Below, piece by piece: positions 1-7,192 of a stretch of 37,671 bases of DNA. Numbering within the stretch: the first letter of the stretch is position 1; the number at the start of each line of letters is the position of its first letter. Under the pieces are notes generated by a model that searched no databases, was not told the DNA's origin, and saw nothing but the letters and a program-made list of their open reading frames with translations. The stretch is taken from positions 1 through 37,671 of the forward strand of contig JABEVB010000213.1 of NCBI GenBank assembly GCA_013044165.1, read 5' to 3'. A program made the position numbers and the translations under genes. This DNA is from Phycisphaerales bacterium. GTDB lineage: Bacteria > Planctomycetota > Phycisphaerae > WQYP01.

Positions 1-115
1 CAGAGGTTGCGGCTTAGGGCGGGCTTCCCCTTTTTGTGAGTTGGCCGGCTCGGTAAATTGTTGTGTCCTTTCAGCTTGCGACGTTAACCGCGATTGTGCG
101 CGGCGTTGTTGTCAT

Positions 116-145
116 TTGAAACCATCTCATAAATCACGCTATGAT
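116..145 (+). promoter_or_regulatory. Putative sigma-70-type promoter of the metallophosphoesterase gene
   Basis: TTGAAA (116-121) and TATGAT (140-145) are separated by 18 bp, close to the sigma-70 consensus. Transcription would start near 152. An in-frame ATG at 141 lies inside the -10 box, so it cannot be the translation start if this promoter is used; this supports the later start at 261. Prediction from sequence only. Confidence 0.45.
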
Positions 146-260
146 CGAATCCGTTGTGAGGCGTGAACGGTCCGCCTCAGGCACCACGCGCTGCGTGAGA
201 GGTACCTTTGACGACCTGCTTGCCACCGCAACAAATGATGCCGGCTGTCCAGAGAGTTGT

Positions 261-1037
261 ATGATGCGTTCCAAGCCCAGTCGTTCAGCAGTTCTTGATG
301 AAATAGAACTGCCAGTGCCTCGACTGCCGCGGGCTTTTAATGGTCTGCGTATTGCGCATTTGTCTGATCTGCATCTTACCTACTGGAATGATCGTTTTTC
401 CGACTGGAAACGCTCTCTGGAGCGGCTAAAGTGCGATTTGCTGGTTATAACTGGCGATTTGGCGCACAGAGCATGGCTGTGGCGGCAAACACTGCCCAAT
501 GTGATGCGTTTGCTTGAAGGCATAAGCCCCGATCTGGGGATTTACTTTATTTTGGGCAATCACGACTCCCCAGATATTGGCCCGGCACTGGCCCGGTTTG
601 GTCTGCGGCAGTTATGCAACGAAGCCGTAATCCTCAAACGCGGCGGTGAACGGCTTGCCCTGGTTGGTATAGCGCAGCATCGTCGCATTGACACTGACAT
701 TCCGGCTGCGCTGCGCAATGTACAAGCGGATGACTGTAAAATTATGCTGTTGCATTACCCGGATTTGGTGCACGCGGCCGCGGCCGCTCGGGTGGACGTT
801 TGTCTGGCGGGGCATACGCATGGTGGGCAGATATGCTATCCAGATGGGCGGCCCATTATTCGCCACGACTCTTTGCCGCGTGAAATGTGTGCGGGGGTAA
901 ACCGGGTAGACCACACCTGGCTGGTGGTAAGCCGTGGTATGGGCAAGGCGGCGATTCGCGTACGGATGTTTTGCCCGCCGCAGATGATGGTGATCACTTT
1001 GGCGCGCGGCCCTGTACCCGCCTTAGCCAGCGATTAG
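261..1037 (+). CDS. Calcineurin-like metallophosphoesterase
   Basis: A 258-residue protein of the binuclear-metal phosphoesterase superfamily. The metal-binding motifs are all visible: DLH (D36, H38), GDL (D66), GNHD (N100, H101, D102), a lone His in LLHYPD (H165) and GHTHGGQ (H185, H187). The order and the GHTHGGQ ending match the YaeI/YkuE-like subgroup, whose known members hydrolyse phosphoester or pyrophosphate bonds, often in lipid precursors; the substrate here is unknown. No TM segment or signal peptide is evident from the start chosen. An ATG at 141 would add 40 residues with no family resemblance and overlaps a promoter -10 box, so 261 is preferred. The carbonic anhydrase gene follows on the same strand after a 194 bp gap that contains its own palindrome, so co-transcription is uncertain. 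Confidence 0.85.
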   Translation: MMRSKPSRSAVLDEIELPVPRLPRAFNGLRIAHLSDLHLTYWNDRFSDWKRSLERLKCDLLVITGDLAHRAWLWRQTLPNVMRLLEGISPDLGIYFILGNHDSPDIGPALARFGLRQLCNEAVILKRGGERLALVGIAQHRRIDTDIPAALRNVQADDCKIMLLHYPDLVHAAAAARVDVCLAGHTHGGQICYPDGRPIIRHDSLPREMCAGVNRVDHTWLVVSRGMGKAAIRVRMFCPPQMMVITLARGPVPALASD

Positions 1038-1177
1038 AAAACAGCTATTGCCGTAAATGCTCGGCGGCAGGGCTGTTGAACGGCGCTCGCGTTTATGTGT
1101 GCCGCCCACCAAGGTATGTCCGCAGCCAATTGCTGGAGTCTTGGTATATTGCCAATGCCAAAGAGCAGATTGGTTGC

Positions 1178-1193
1178 GATGACTTAAGTCATC
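1178..1193. promoter_or_regulatory. Perfect 16-bp palindrome upstream of the carbonic anhydrase gene
   Basis: GATGACTT followed directly by AAGTCATC forms a perfect 16-bp dyad, 38 bp before the carbonic anhydrase start codon. A hairpin with no loop is unlikely to act as RNA, so a binding site for a dimeric regulator is the more natural reading. The regulator is not identifiable. Confidence 0.4.
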
Positions 1194-1231
1194 CGCTTGC
1201 CATTATAGCCCGTCTGTGCGACTATCAAGCC

Positions 1232-1795
1232 ATGAGTCTGCTTGACGGAATTCTCGATTTTAACAAACGGTTTGTGGCGGAAAAGGCCTACGAGCCGTTT
1301 CTTACCAACGCGCTGCCAAATAAAAAGCTGCTCATTCTTACCTGCATGGACACGCGACTGGTGGAACTGCTGCCGCGTGCGATGGACTTCCGCAATGGGG
1401 ATGTAAAAATAATAAAAAACGCCGGCGCTCTGGTGACGCATCCGTTTGGCAGCGTCATGCGAAGTATTTTGGTGGCAGTGTACAGTTTAGATGTTCATGA
1501 AATTGCGGTTGTCGGGCATCATGGCTGCGGCATGACGGGACTTTCGTGCCGTGATATTCTTAACAAGGCTCTGGCGGCGGGTATATCGCCCGATACCATC
1601 ACCATGCTTAAGCATGCGGGTATTGACCTTGAGCGATGGCTCGTTGGATTTGATCAGGTGCAGGACGGGGTTGAGCAGAGTGTTGAAATGATTCGAACGC
1701 ATCCGTTGTTGCCGAAGAAGCTGCCGGTGCATGGGCTTATTATGAACCCGGAGACAGGCAAGCTGGACGTGGTCGTTAATGGGTATAAATCCTGA
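1232..1795 (+). CDS. Beta-class carbonic anhydrase
   Basis: A 187-residue cytoplasmic zinc enzyme interconverting CO2 and bicarbonate. The beta-class signature is complete: CMDTR holds the zinc ligand C38 and the Asp/Arg dyad (D40, R42), and VVGHHGCG supplies H96 and C99. The compact length and the LLILTCMDTRL context resemble the small carbonic anhydrases of Gram-positive bacteria (YtiB-like) rather than the longer plant type. The start at 1232 is chosen because the reading frame upstream overlaps the metallophosphoesterase and has no family resemblance; no good ribosome binding site is visible. A perfect palindrome lies just upstream. Bicarbonate could feed carboxylases such as acetyl-CoA carboxylase, which would suit the ketosynthases downstream, but that link is only inference. 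Confidence 0.9.
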   Translation: MSLLDGILDFNKRFVAEKAYEPFLTNALPNKKLLILTCMDTRLVELLPRAMDFRNGDVKIIKNAGALVTHPFGSVMRSILVAVYSLDVHEIAVVGHHGCGMTGLSCRDILNKALAAGISPDTITMLKHAGIDLERWLVGFDQVQDGVEQSVEMIRTHPLLPKKLPVHGLIMNPETGKLDVVVNGYKS

Positions 1796-1922
1796 TGTGG
1801 TGGCACGGTCTAGCGCACCGTCTCCAATGCGCATGTTGCACTGAAGTTGCGACGTGAAAGCGCTGCAACTGCCTGGTTATTCGCTTAAACGCCTTGATGC
1901 AGATGAATGTGTTGGCTGGTGG

Positions 1923-1951
1923 TTGGTTTGTCGGCTGCGGGCAAGTAGAAT
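1923..1951 (+). promoter_or_regulatory. Possible promoter of the ketosynthase pair
   Basis: TTGGTT (1923-1928), a 17-bp spacer and TAGAAT (1946-1951) lie 45 bp before the first ketosynthase start. The -10 box matches 5 of 6 consensus positions, the -35 box only 3. Just upstream (about 1845-1875) AGTTGC and GCAACT form a loose inverted repeat. Confidence 0.3.
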
Positions 1952-1996
1952 ACTTTTTCTGCGCTGATGGGCTGCAGCAACAGAATGAGGACTTTC

Positions 1997-3337
1997 ATGC
2001 GGCGAGTGGTCATTACGGGGCTTGGGGCGGTTTCGCCTCATGGCATTAGATTTTCTGATCTATGGCAGGGGTTGCTGGCTGGGCGTTCCAGCATTGCGGC
2101 GCTGGCGCAGTTCGATCCATCGGGCTTTCCGAGTCAAGTTGCCGGCACCGTGCCGGCATTTAAAACCACCGATTATGTGCCCAAAAGCTATCGTAAAGCC
2201 ACTAAAATCATGGCACGCGATATAGAATTGGCGGTTGTGGCAGCGGACGGCGCGGTTCGCGATGCGCGTCTGGCAACCCGTGGTATTGTGGAGGCAAGCG
2301 GCGGATCGGTCCCAGGGCCTGATTGGCATGCCGTAGACCCCCGACGCGTGGGCTGTAACATTGGAGCTGGCTTAATATGTGCCGATCTCAACGAACTTTG
2401 TCAGGCCATGGCACAGGCCAAGAACTCCGATGGCACGCTGAGCTTGGCTCGCTGGGGAAAATCAGAGGATCCATCTAAAACCAGTGGCATGGACAACCTC
2501 ACCCCGCTTTGGCTATTAAAATACCTGCCCAATATGCTGGCCTGCCACGTGAGCATCATTCATGACACGCAGGGCCCCAGCAACACCATTACCTGCGAGC
2601 AGGCTTCCGCCGGGCTGGCCCTTGCCGAGGCCTGTCGCACCATTCAGCGAGGTCAGGCTGATGTGGCTTTGGTCGGCGGTTGCGAAAGCATGATACACCC
2701 GATGGGCCTTATGCGATGGTCGCTTTTAGGCCGGGTCAACAACACGGCCAACCCGGCAGGGGCATGCCGACCTTATGATCGCCGCGCCGCCGGTACCGTC
2801 GTAGCTGAGGGTGGGGCGGTGCTGGTGATTGAAGAACTGGAGCATGCTCAAAAGAGAAATGCTCATATTTATTGTGAAATTGCAGGTTTGGCCGCGGCCT
2901 CCAGTGGGCGAAAGTTAGGCGAGCCAGACCCTACAGGCGAATCGGCCGCGTTTGCCATCGCCAAAGCCATGCGTGATGCAGGGATAACTTCTGCCGAGGT
3001 GCAGGCCATCGTGCCACCGGGTTCGTCTGTGCCGACGTATGATCAATCTGATGTGGCTGCCATCAGCCGAGTGTTTGGAAAAGCAGCCGAGGTTGTACTG
3101 GCACCCGCTCGCGGCGGTGTGGGTGATTGCTCGGCTGGATCGCAGGCAATAGATTTGGCTGCTGCGGCCATGGCGCTACACGAACAAAAGCTATGGCCTG
3201 CCGCAGACAGTGATCAGCCGCTTGCCGACGTGCGGATGCTTGCTACGCAGCAACCCATGTCGTTGCAGAACGTGTTGGTGTTCGCAAGCTCGCTTGCTGG
3301 GCAACATAGCGCAGTGATGTTGCGCAAATGGCAGTAA
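1997..3337 (+). CDS. Chain-length-factor-like ketosynthase (KSbeta, active-site Cys replaced by Gln)
   Basis: A 446-residue thiolase-fold protein of the FabF/KAS II family. Aligned without gaps around the GPS motif, the catalytic Cys of FabF falls on Q202 in the segment TCEQASAG. An EQA-G motif at this place is typical of chain-length factors (KSbeta) of type II polyketide synthases and aryl-polyene systems. Both catalytic histidines are also gone: the NAHGT motif reads VPPGSS and the GH motif reads GGVGD. It should therefore not condense on its own but pair with an active KSalpha, which is the next gene. The start at 1997 is set by a GAGG ribosome binding site 6 bases upstream and by the family N-terminus RRVVITGLG. 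Cys200 sits two residues from Q202, so a shifted nucleophile is not fully excluded. Usual order is KSalpha then KSbeta; here it is reversed. Confidence 0.8.
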   Translation: MRRVVITGLGAVSPHGIRFSDLWQGLLAGRSSIAALAQFDPSGFPSQVAGTVPAFKTTDYVPKSYRKATKIMARDIELAVVAADGAVRDARLATRGIVEASGGSVPGPDWHAVDPRRVGCNIGAGLICADLNELCQAMAQAKNSDGTLSLARWGKSEDPSKTSGMDNLTPLWLLKYLPNMLACHVSIIHDTQGPSNTITCEQASAGLALAEACRTIQRGQADVALVGGCESMIHPMGLMRWSLLGRVNNTANPAGACRPYDRRAAGTVVAEGGAVLVIEELEHAQKRNAHIYCEIAGLAAASSGRKLGEPDPTGESAAFAIAKAMRDAGITSAEVQAIVPPGSSVPTYDQSDVAAISRVFGKAAEVVLAPARGGVGDCSAGSQAIDLAAAAMALHEQKLWPAADSDQPLADVRMLATQQPMSLQNVLVFASSLAGQHSAVMLRKWQ

Positions 3338-3397
3338 GGTTTTGTGCATCGGCGGTCGCATCGCGCCTGGCCGACGAATGCAGATAAGGGAATGTTC

Positions 3398-4705
3398 ATG
3401 GCCAATCGAGTAGTCATAACCGGAATGGGCTGGGTTACACCCTTGGGGCATGACATTGAGCAGGTGTGGCAGCGGCTGTTGCGAGCTGAAAGTGGCATCG
3501 CTCCAATTACGTTGTTTGATGCGCGCACATTTCCGACGACATTTGCCGCAGAGGTTAAAGACTACCAGCTTCCCGCGGCACTGCGCCAATCGGGAATGCA
3601 TCAGGAAATCAGCCGAGCGACCGGGTTTGCTTTGGCCGCAGCCACGCAGGCGTGGGAACAAGCAGGGCTACCTGCACCAAGAACACCGGGCCATGCCAGG
3701 CTCGATCCCTACAGCATCGGCATGTACTTGGGCAGCGGCGAAGGCTCGCTCGATTTTGGCACGTTTACCGAGGTGACGCTGGGAGCGTGGGATCAATCAG
3801 CAGGCACTGTCGCCACCGGCTCATGGGCAAAATCTGCAATGCGGCGTTTTAATGCTATGCGCGAAATTGAGCAGGAACCGTGCATGCCGCTCACTCATTT
3901 GAGCTTGGAGTTTAATGCTCGCGGTCCGGCCATGAACTGCCTCACGGCTTGTGCCGCCAGCACCCAGGCGTTGGGTGAAGCGACGCAAATTATCCGCCGT
4001 GGCGATGCCGAAATTATGATTTCCGGTGGTGCGCACTCAATGATTCATCCGTTTGGGGTAACGGGTTTTAATCGTCTTACGGCGCTGTCAACGATGAATG
4101 ATGATCCGCGTCGCTCGTGTCGTCCGTTTGATGCCACCCGCGCCGGCTTTGTGCTGGGCGAAGGGGCGGGCATTCTTATTCTTGAATCTTTGGAACATGC
4201 TGTGCGGCGCAATGCGACAATTTTGGCGGAGATTGTGGGTTATGGCAGCTCAGCTGATGCATACCGGGTTACCGATCAGCACCCTGAGGGACGCGGCGCT
4301 GTCGTTGCTATTGAAGAGGCGCTGCGTGATGCCGCCTTGTCGGTTGATGACATTGACTACATCAATGCCCATGGCACCGGCACCAAAGAAAATGACTCAA
4401 CAGAAACGCTGGCCATCAAGCATGTATTTGGCCCACGTGCCAAGAGCGTGCCCATCAGCAGCATTAAAAGCATGATGGGGCACCTGATAGCTGCAGCAGG
4501 TGCGGTGGAAGCTATCACCTGTGTTCTGGCCATTCGTGATCAGGTGTTGCCGCCTACGGCCAATTACTGCGTGCCCGACCCCGAATGTGACCTCGATTAT
4601 GTGCCCAACGAGGCCCGTAAAGCCAAGGTCAATGTTGCCATGTCCAACAGTTTTGGTTTTGGCGGCCAAAATGACACGCTTATTGTCCGGCGGTTCGCCG
4701 ACTGA
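3398..4705 (+). CDS. Beta-ketoacyl synthase, catalytically complete (KSalpha/FabF-like)
   Basis: A 435-residue ketosynthase carrying out decarboxylative Claisen condensation of malonyl carrier protein with an acyl chain. The triad is complete: C185 in TACAAS, H325 in NAHGTGT and H362 in GHLIAAAG. The spacings of 140 and 37 residues equal those of E. coli FabF (C163, H303, H340). The start at 3398 is supported by AAGGG seven bases upstream; the ATG at 3392 is too close to that site. It lies 60 bp after the KSbeta-like gene and shares its N-terminal pattern and an SMIHP motif, so the two probably arose by duplication and form a heterodimer. No acyl carrier protein, dehydratase or reductase gene is in the window. 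A FabF role in ordinary fatty acid synthesis is the main alternative, but the adjacent Cys-less partner argues against it. Confidence 0.85.
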   Translation: MANRVVITGMGWVTPLGHDIEQVWQRLLRAESGIAPITLFDARTFPTTFAAEVKDYQLPAALRQSGMHQEISRATGFALAAATQAWEQAGLPAPRTPGHARLDPYSIGMYLGSGEGSLDFGTFTEVTLGAWDQSAGTVATGSWAKSAMRRFNAMREIEQEPCMPLTHLSLEFNARGPAMNCLTACAASTQALGEATQIIRRGDAEIMISGGAHSMIHPFGVTGFNRLTALSTMNDDPRRSCRPFDATRAGFVLGEGAGILILESLEHAVRRNATILAEIVGYGSSADAYRVTDQHPEGRGAVVAIEEALRDAALSVDDIDYINAHGTGTKENDSTETLAIKHVFGPRAKSVPISSIKSMMGHLIAAAGAVEAITCVLAIRDQVLPPTANYCVPDPECDLDYVPNEARKAKVNVAMSNSFGFGGQNDTLIVRRFAD

Positions 4706-4908
4706 AGATATAGTATCTGCGTTTGATGCTGCTAAGGCGCTATCCGCTGTGGCTCTTTGTGCGGAATTATATGCATTCTGCGCGGCTAACACGTTCTAAC
4801 GCCATAGTAGAATAATTTGTAATTCCGACTCTACTCGCAGCCTGTAAAATGTGCTATTATGTTGACTGGACTGAAATCATTGGCTTGGCGTGAAGGAGAA
4901 GTTTCACC

Positions 4909-6090
4909 TTGAATCACGACATTGTTTTTTCGCGGCTCAATGAGTTTATGATTGAACTGCCCTCGTGGGGGTTTGCCGATACCGGCACGCGTTTCGGCAA
5001 GTTCAATCAAGATGCCGCAGCTGTCACCGTTGATGAAAAACTGGCTGATGCCGGACACGTTAACAAGCTTTGCGGTTGTTGTCCTACCGTGGCTGTGCAC
5101 GTGTTGTGGGATTTTAAGCCGGACCAGGCAGCTGCGGAGGTGGCAAAGCTGGCACGCAGCAGTGGTGTACGCATCGGCTCAATCAATCCCAATGTCTTTC
5201 AAGATCAGCAATACAAATGGGGCAGTGCCGGCAACCGGTCCTCGGCCATTCGCAAGCATGCGGTGGAGCACATGCTCGATTCGATTGCCATTGGCAAAGA
5301 GGTTGGCAGCAATTTACTGTCTCTTTGGTTTGCCGATGGGATCAACTACCCTGGTCAAAGCGATATTGTCGCCCGCAAACGCTGGTTTACCGAATCGTTG
5401 AAGGTTCTTCACGCCGCGCTGCCGCCGGATATGACCATGCTGGTCGAATATAAGCCGTTTGAACCGGCATTTTATGCCACTGACATTGCCGATTGGGGCA
5501 TGGCGCTGCTACTGGCGCGCGCGGCGGGGCCGCAGGCCAAAGTGCTGGTGGACACTGGCCACCACTATCAGGCGGTCAATATTGAACAGATCGTTGCATG
5601 GTTACTGGATGAAAACATGCTGGGCGGTTTTCATTTCAACGACCGAAAATATGCCGACGACGACCTTACCATCGGTTCGATAGATCCGTATCAGATATTT
5701 CGCATATTCTGTGAGATCGAAAACCATCGTTTTCGCACCGGATCTGTGCCGCCGATCGCTTATATGGTGGATCAAAGCCACAACCTCAAGCCGAAGATTG
5801 AAGCCATGCTTCAAACCGTGGACATGGCCCAGCAGTTGTACGCCAAAGCATGCCTTGTAGATCGCAAAGCCTTGGCCGCTTCGCAAGAGAACGAGGACCT
5901 TGTGCAGAGCGAAAATATTTTGCGAGGGGCATTTTTGACGGATGTGCGGCCATTGCTGGCCGAATGGCGCAGCAGCGGTGGACTTCCGGCCGATCCGCTG
6001 GCGGCTCATCGCCAGAGCGGATACGAGGCCAGGGCGGCAAAGGATCGTCTGGCCAAGCATGGCAAGAAGGCTGGTGGGGCCTACGCCTAG
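4909..6090 (+). CDS. rhaI: L-rhamnose isomerase (RhaI-type, xylose-isomerase-like TIM barrel)
   Basis: A 393-residue protein resembling the Pseudomonas-type L-rhamnose isomerase, which converts L-rhamnose to L-rhamnulose with divalent metal. Metal and substrate residues expected for the family are visible in order: Glu in MLVEYKPFEP, Asp and His in VDTGHHYQ, His and Asp in GFHFNDRKYADDD. The start is TTG at 4909, supported by AAGGAGA nine bases upstream. No signal peptide, so cytoplasmic. No rhamnulose kinase, aldolase or transporter gene lies nearby, so the pathway must be completed elsewhere. These enzymes accept several aldoses, so the true substrate could differ. A -10-like TATTAT at 4855-4860 lies upstream but without a convincing -35 box. 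Confidence 0.82.
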   Translation: MNHDIVFSRLNEFMIELPSWGFADTGTRFGKFNQDAAAVTVDEKLADAGHVNKLCGCCPTVAVHVLWDFKPDQAAAEVAKLARSSGVRIGSINPNVFQDQQYKWGSAGNRSSAIRKHAVEHMLDSIAIGKEVGSNLLSLWFADGINYPGQSDIVARKRWFTESLKVLHAALPPDMTMLVEYKPFEPAFYATDIADWGMALLLARAAGPQAKVLVDTGHHYQAVNIEQIVAWLLDENMLGGFHFNDRKYADDDLTIGSIDPYQIFRIFCEIENHRFRTGSVPPIAYMVDQSHNLKPKIEAMLQTVDMAQQLYAKACLVDRKALAASQENEDLVQSENILRGAFLTDVRPLLAEWRSSGGLPADPLAAHRQSGYEARAAKDRLAKHGKKAGGAYA

Positions 6091-6109
6091 TGTCCTCCGC
6101 TTTAATGCG

Positions 6110-6140
6110 TTGCCTATCGTGCCGCGAGTCTGGCTATGAT
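6110..6140 (+). promoter_or_regulatory. Possible promoter of the small membrane protein gene
   Basis: TTGCCT (6110-6115) and TATGAT (6135-6140) are separated by 19 bp. The predicted transcript start near 6147 falls after the ATG at 6143 and before the ATG at 6167, favouring the latter as start codon. Confidence 0.35.
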
Positions 6141-6166
6141 AAATGTTCAACCATGGTAGGTTGTAT

Positions 6167-6562
6167 ATGCACAAGCCCAATAGTCATGCCTGCGGATGTG
6201 CTAAATCGAGCGATAGAAGCAAAGTCCAGATGCTGCGACTGGCGCAAGGTGCGATTGCAGGCACTTTTGCGGGGGTATTGGTTGTGTTGTGGGGACTGCA
6301 AGTGCTTGCAATGCTGCCGCATTGGCAAGCGCACTGCTTGGTGATGGTGATCACGGGGGCGGTCGCGACATCTGCCATGGCCGCAGTGGCGATCATTTCA
6401 CTCAATAGCTTGGAAGCGGCTTTGCCTGCTGCTGGATGGGCGAACTCGCTGTTGCTATGGTTGCTGTATCGTTTGCTGGCGGTGACGCAGTTGATATCAC
6501 TCTTGATCGCGGTTGCCGCAGGCGCAGCGGCAGTGCTCGGTGTGCGCCTACCGCTGCTGTAA
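6167..6562 (+). CDS. Small integral membrane protein of unknown function
   Basis: A 131-residue hydrophobic protein not recognised as a member of a named family. After a short polar N-terminus with a CGC motif, three hydrophobic stretches are visible: one around LAQGAIAGTFAGVLVVL, one around HCLVMVITGAVATSAMAAV, and a long one near the C-terminus (SLLLWLLYRLLAVTQLISLL) that may form one long or two short helices. An AGG ribosome binding site lies six bases before ATG 6167, and the predicted promoter also favours this start over ATG 6143. It follows the rhamnose isomerase by about 80 bp with its own promoter-like element and is followed by a terminator-like hairpin, so it may be a single-gene unit. 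Confidence 0.55.
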   Translation: MHKPNSHACGCAKSSDRSKVQMLRLAQGAIAGTFAGVLVVLWGLQVLAMLPHWQAHCLVMVITGAVATSAMAAVAIISLNSLEAALPAAGWANSLLLWLLYRLLAVTQLISLLIAVAAGAAAVLGVRLPLL

Positions 6563-6687
6563 TTCGAAGGCGAGGCCCTCGGCTGGAATGGTCTGCAGTT
6601 CAAGACGCCGTACGAAGAAATAACTTATCGCAGCCAGACATGTCATTCGCCACGACGTAAGTCAATAGCTGGCAGCACCGAATAAAC

Positions 6688-6720
6688 CGTTCCAGAACCA
6701 GCCGGAATGTTTGTTTTTTA
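6688..6720 (+). terminator. Possible rho-independent terminator
   Basis: CGTTCC (6688-6693) pairs with GGAATG (6704-6709) including one G-U pair, and is followed by a T-rich run, TTTGTTTTTT. It lies about 125 bp after the small membrane protein gene. Confidence 0.4.
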
Positions 6721-7192
6721 TGACTCTTGGGTGGCGGCAACCTGCTGTCTAAAGTCATTGGCGGCCGCCAGAAGGTGCTTTGGGCTGACTGATCAATGTA
6801 TGGCTGTGGTGGTGCACCTTATTTTTAAATGGGGTCATAGGCTCAAAGGCCCCGCAATAGTTATCCGCCACGCACGCAAATCTAAAATACTCTTGCACCA
6901 TGGCGCTTACGGTGCCAGTGGTGTCAGGACTTTATCAGCACTGTGACGGTTTTGTCACAGTGAATGGAGCGTTGAAGTTCGCTCCACATCGGCTGGTGCT
7001 TGATAAAACCAGGGATAGGTTCACCTGCATTCGGTGGAAATGTTTATAGAGTTAAGGCCTATGAGGCATCACGGTTTACGATTTCTGATGGCTAATATGT
7101 GCTTTGGCCCGTCATTTGCAATGCAGTGTATGTATGTTTCTTAGCCAGAAGCATGGCTTGGTCTGTGACGTTTTGTTACGGAGGAATGTCTG
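6721..7192 (+). other. Gene-poor leader region upstream of the VWA protein
   Basis: No convincing gene is seen in this stretch. An open frame at 6707-6946 has no ribosome binding site, overlaps the terminator and resembles nothing known. A weak -10-like TAAAAT is at 6883-6888. A branched RNA candidate occupies 6931-7010. A 27-codon frame (7061-7144) begins with ATG five bases after AAGG and could be a leader peptide, with weak support. Inverted AGCCA/TGGCT lies near 7143-7160. The VWA gene then starts with a strong GGAGG site. Confidence 0.4.
6931..7010 (+). ncRNA. Candidate structured RNA element (three-way junction)
   Basis: Two perfect hairpins stand side by side: CACTGTGAC (6939-6947) with GTCACAGTG (6954-6962), loop GGTTTT; and TGGAGCG (6965-6971) with CGCTCCA (6980-6986), loop of 8. 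Both are enclosed by TTTATCA (6931-6937) pairing with TGATAAA (7001-7007). The result is a compact multibranch fold about 185 nt before the VWA gene. It matches no riboswitch I recognise. Without a poly-T tail it is not a standard terminator. The strand is assumed from the downstream gene; the fold is almost equally possible on the other strand. Confidence 0.35.

Noticed and set aside
887-1231. In-frame upstream extension of the carbonic anhydrase
   Set aside because: Overlaps the metallophosphoesterase and shows no family resemblance; the conserved protein begins at 1232.
6841-6930. Possible c-di-GMP (GEMM) riboswitch suggested by CACGCACGCAAA
   Set aside because: The further conserved positions and helices of that class cannot be found.
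6707-6946. A 79-codon open frame in the gene-poor region
   Set aside because: No ribosome binding site, overlaps a terminator-like hairpin and resembles no protein family.
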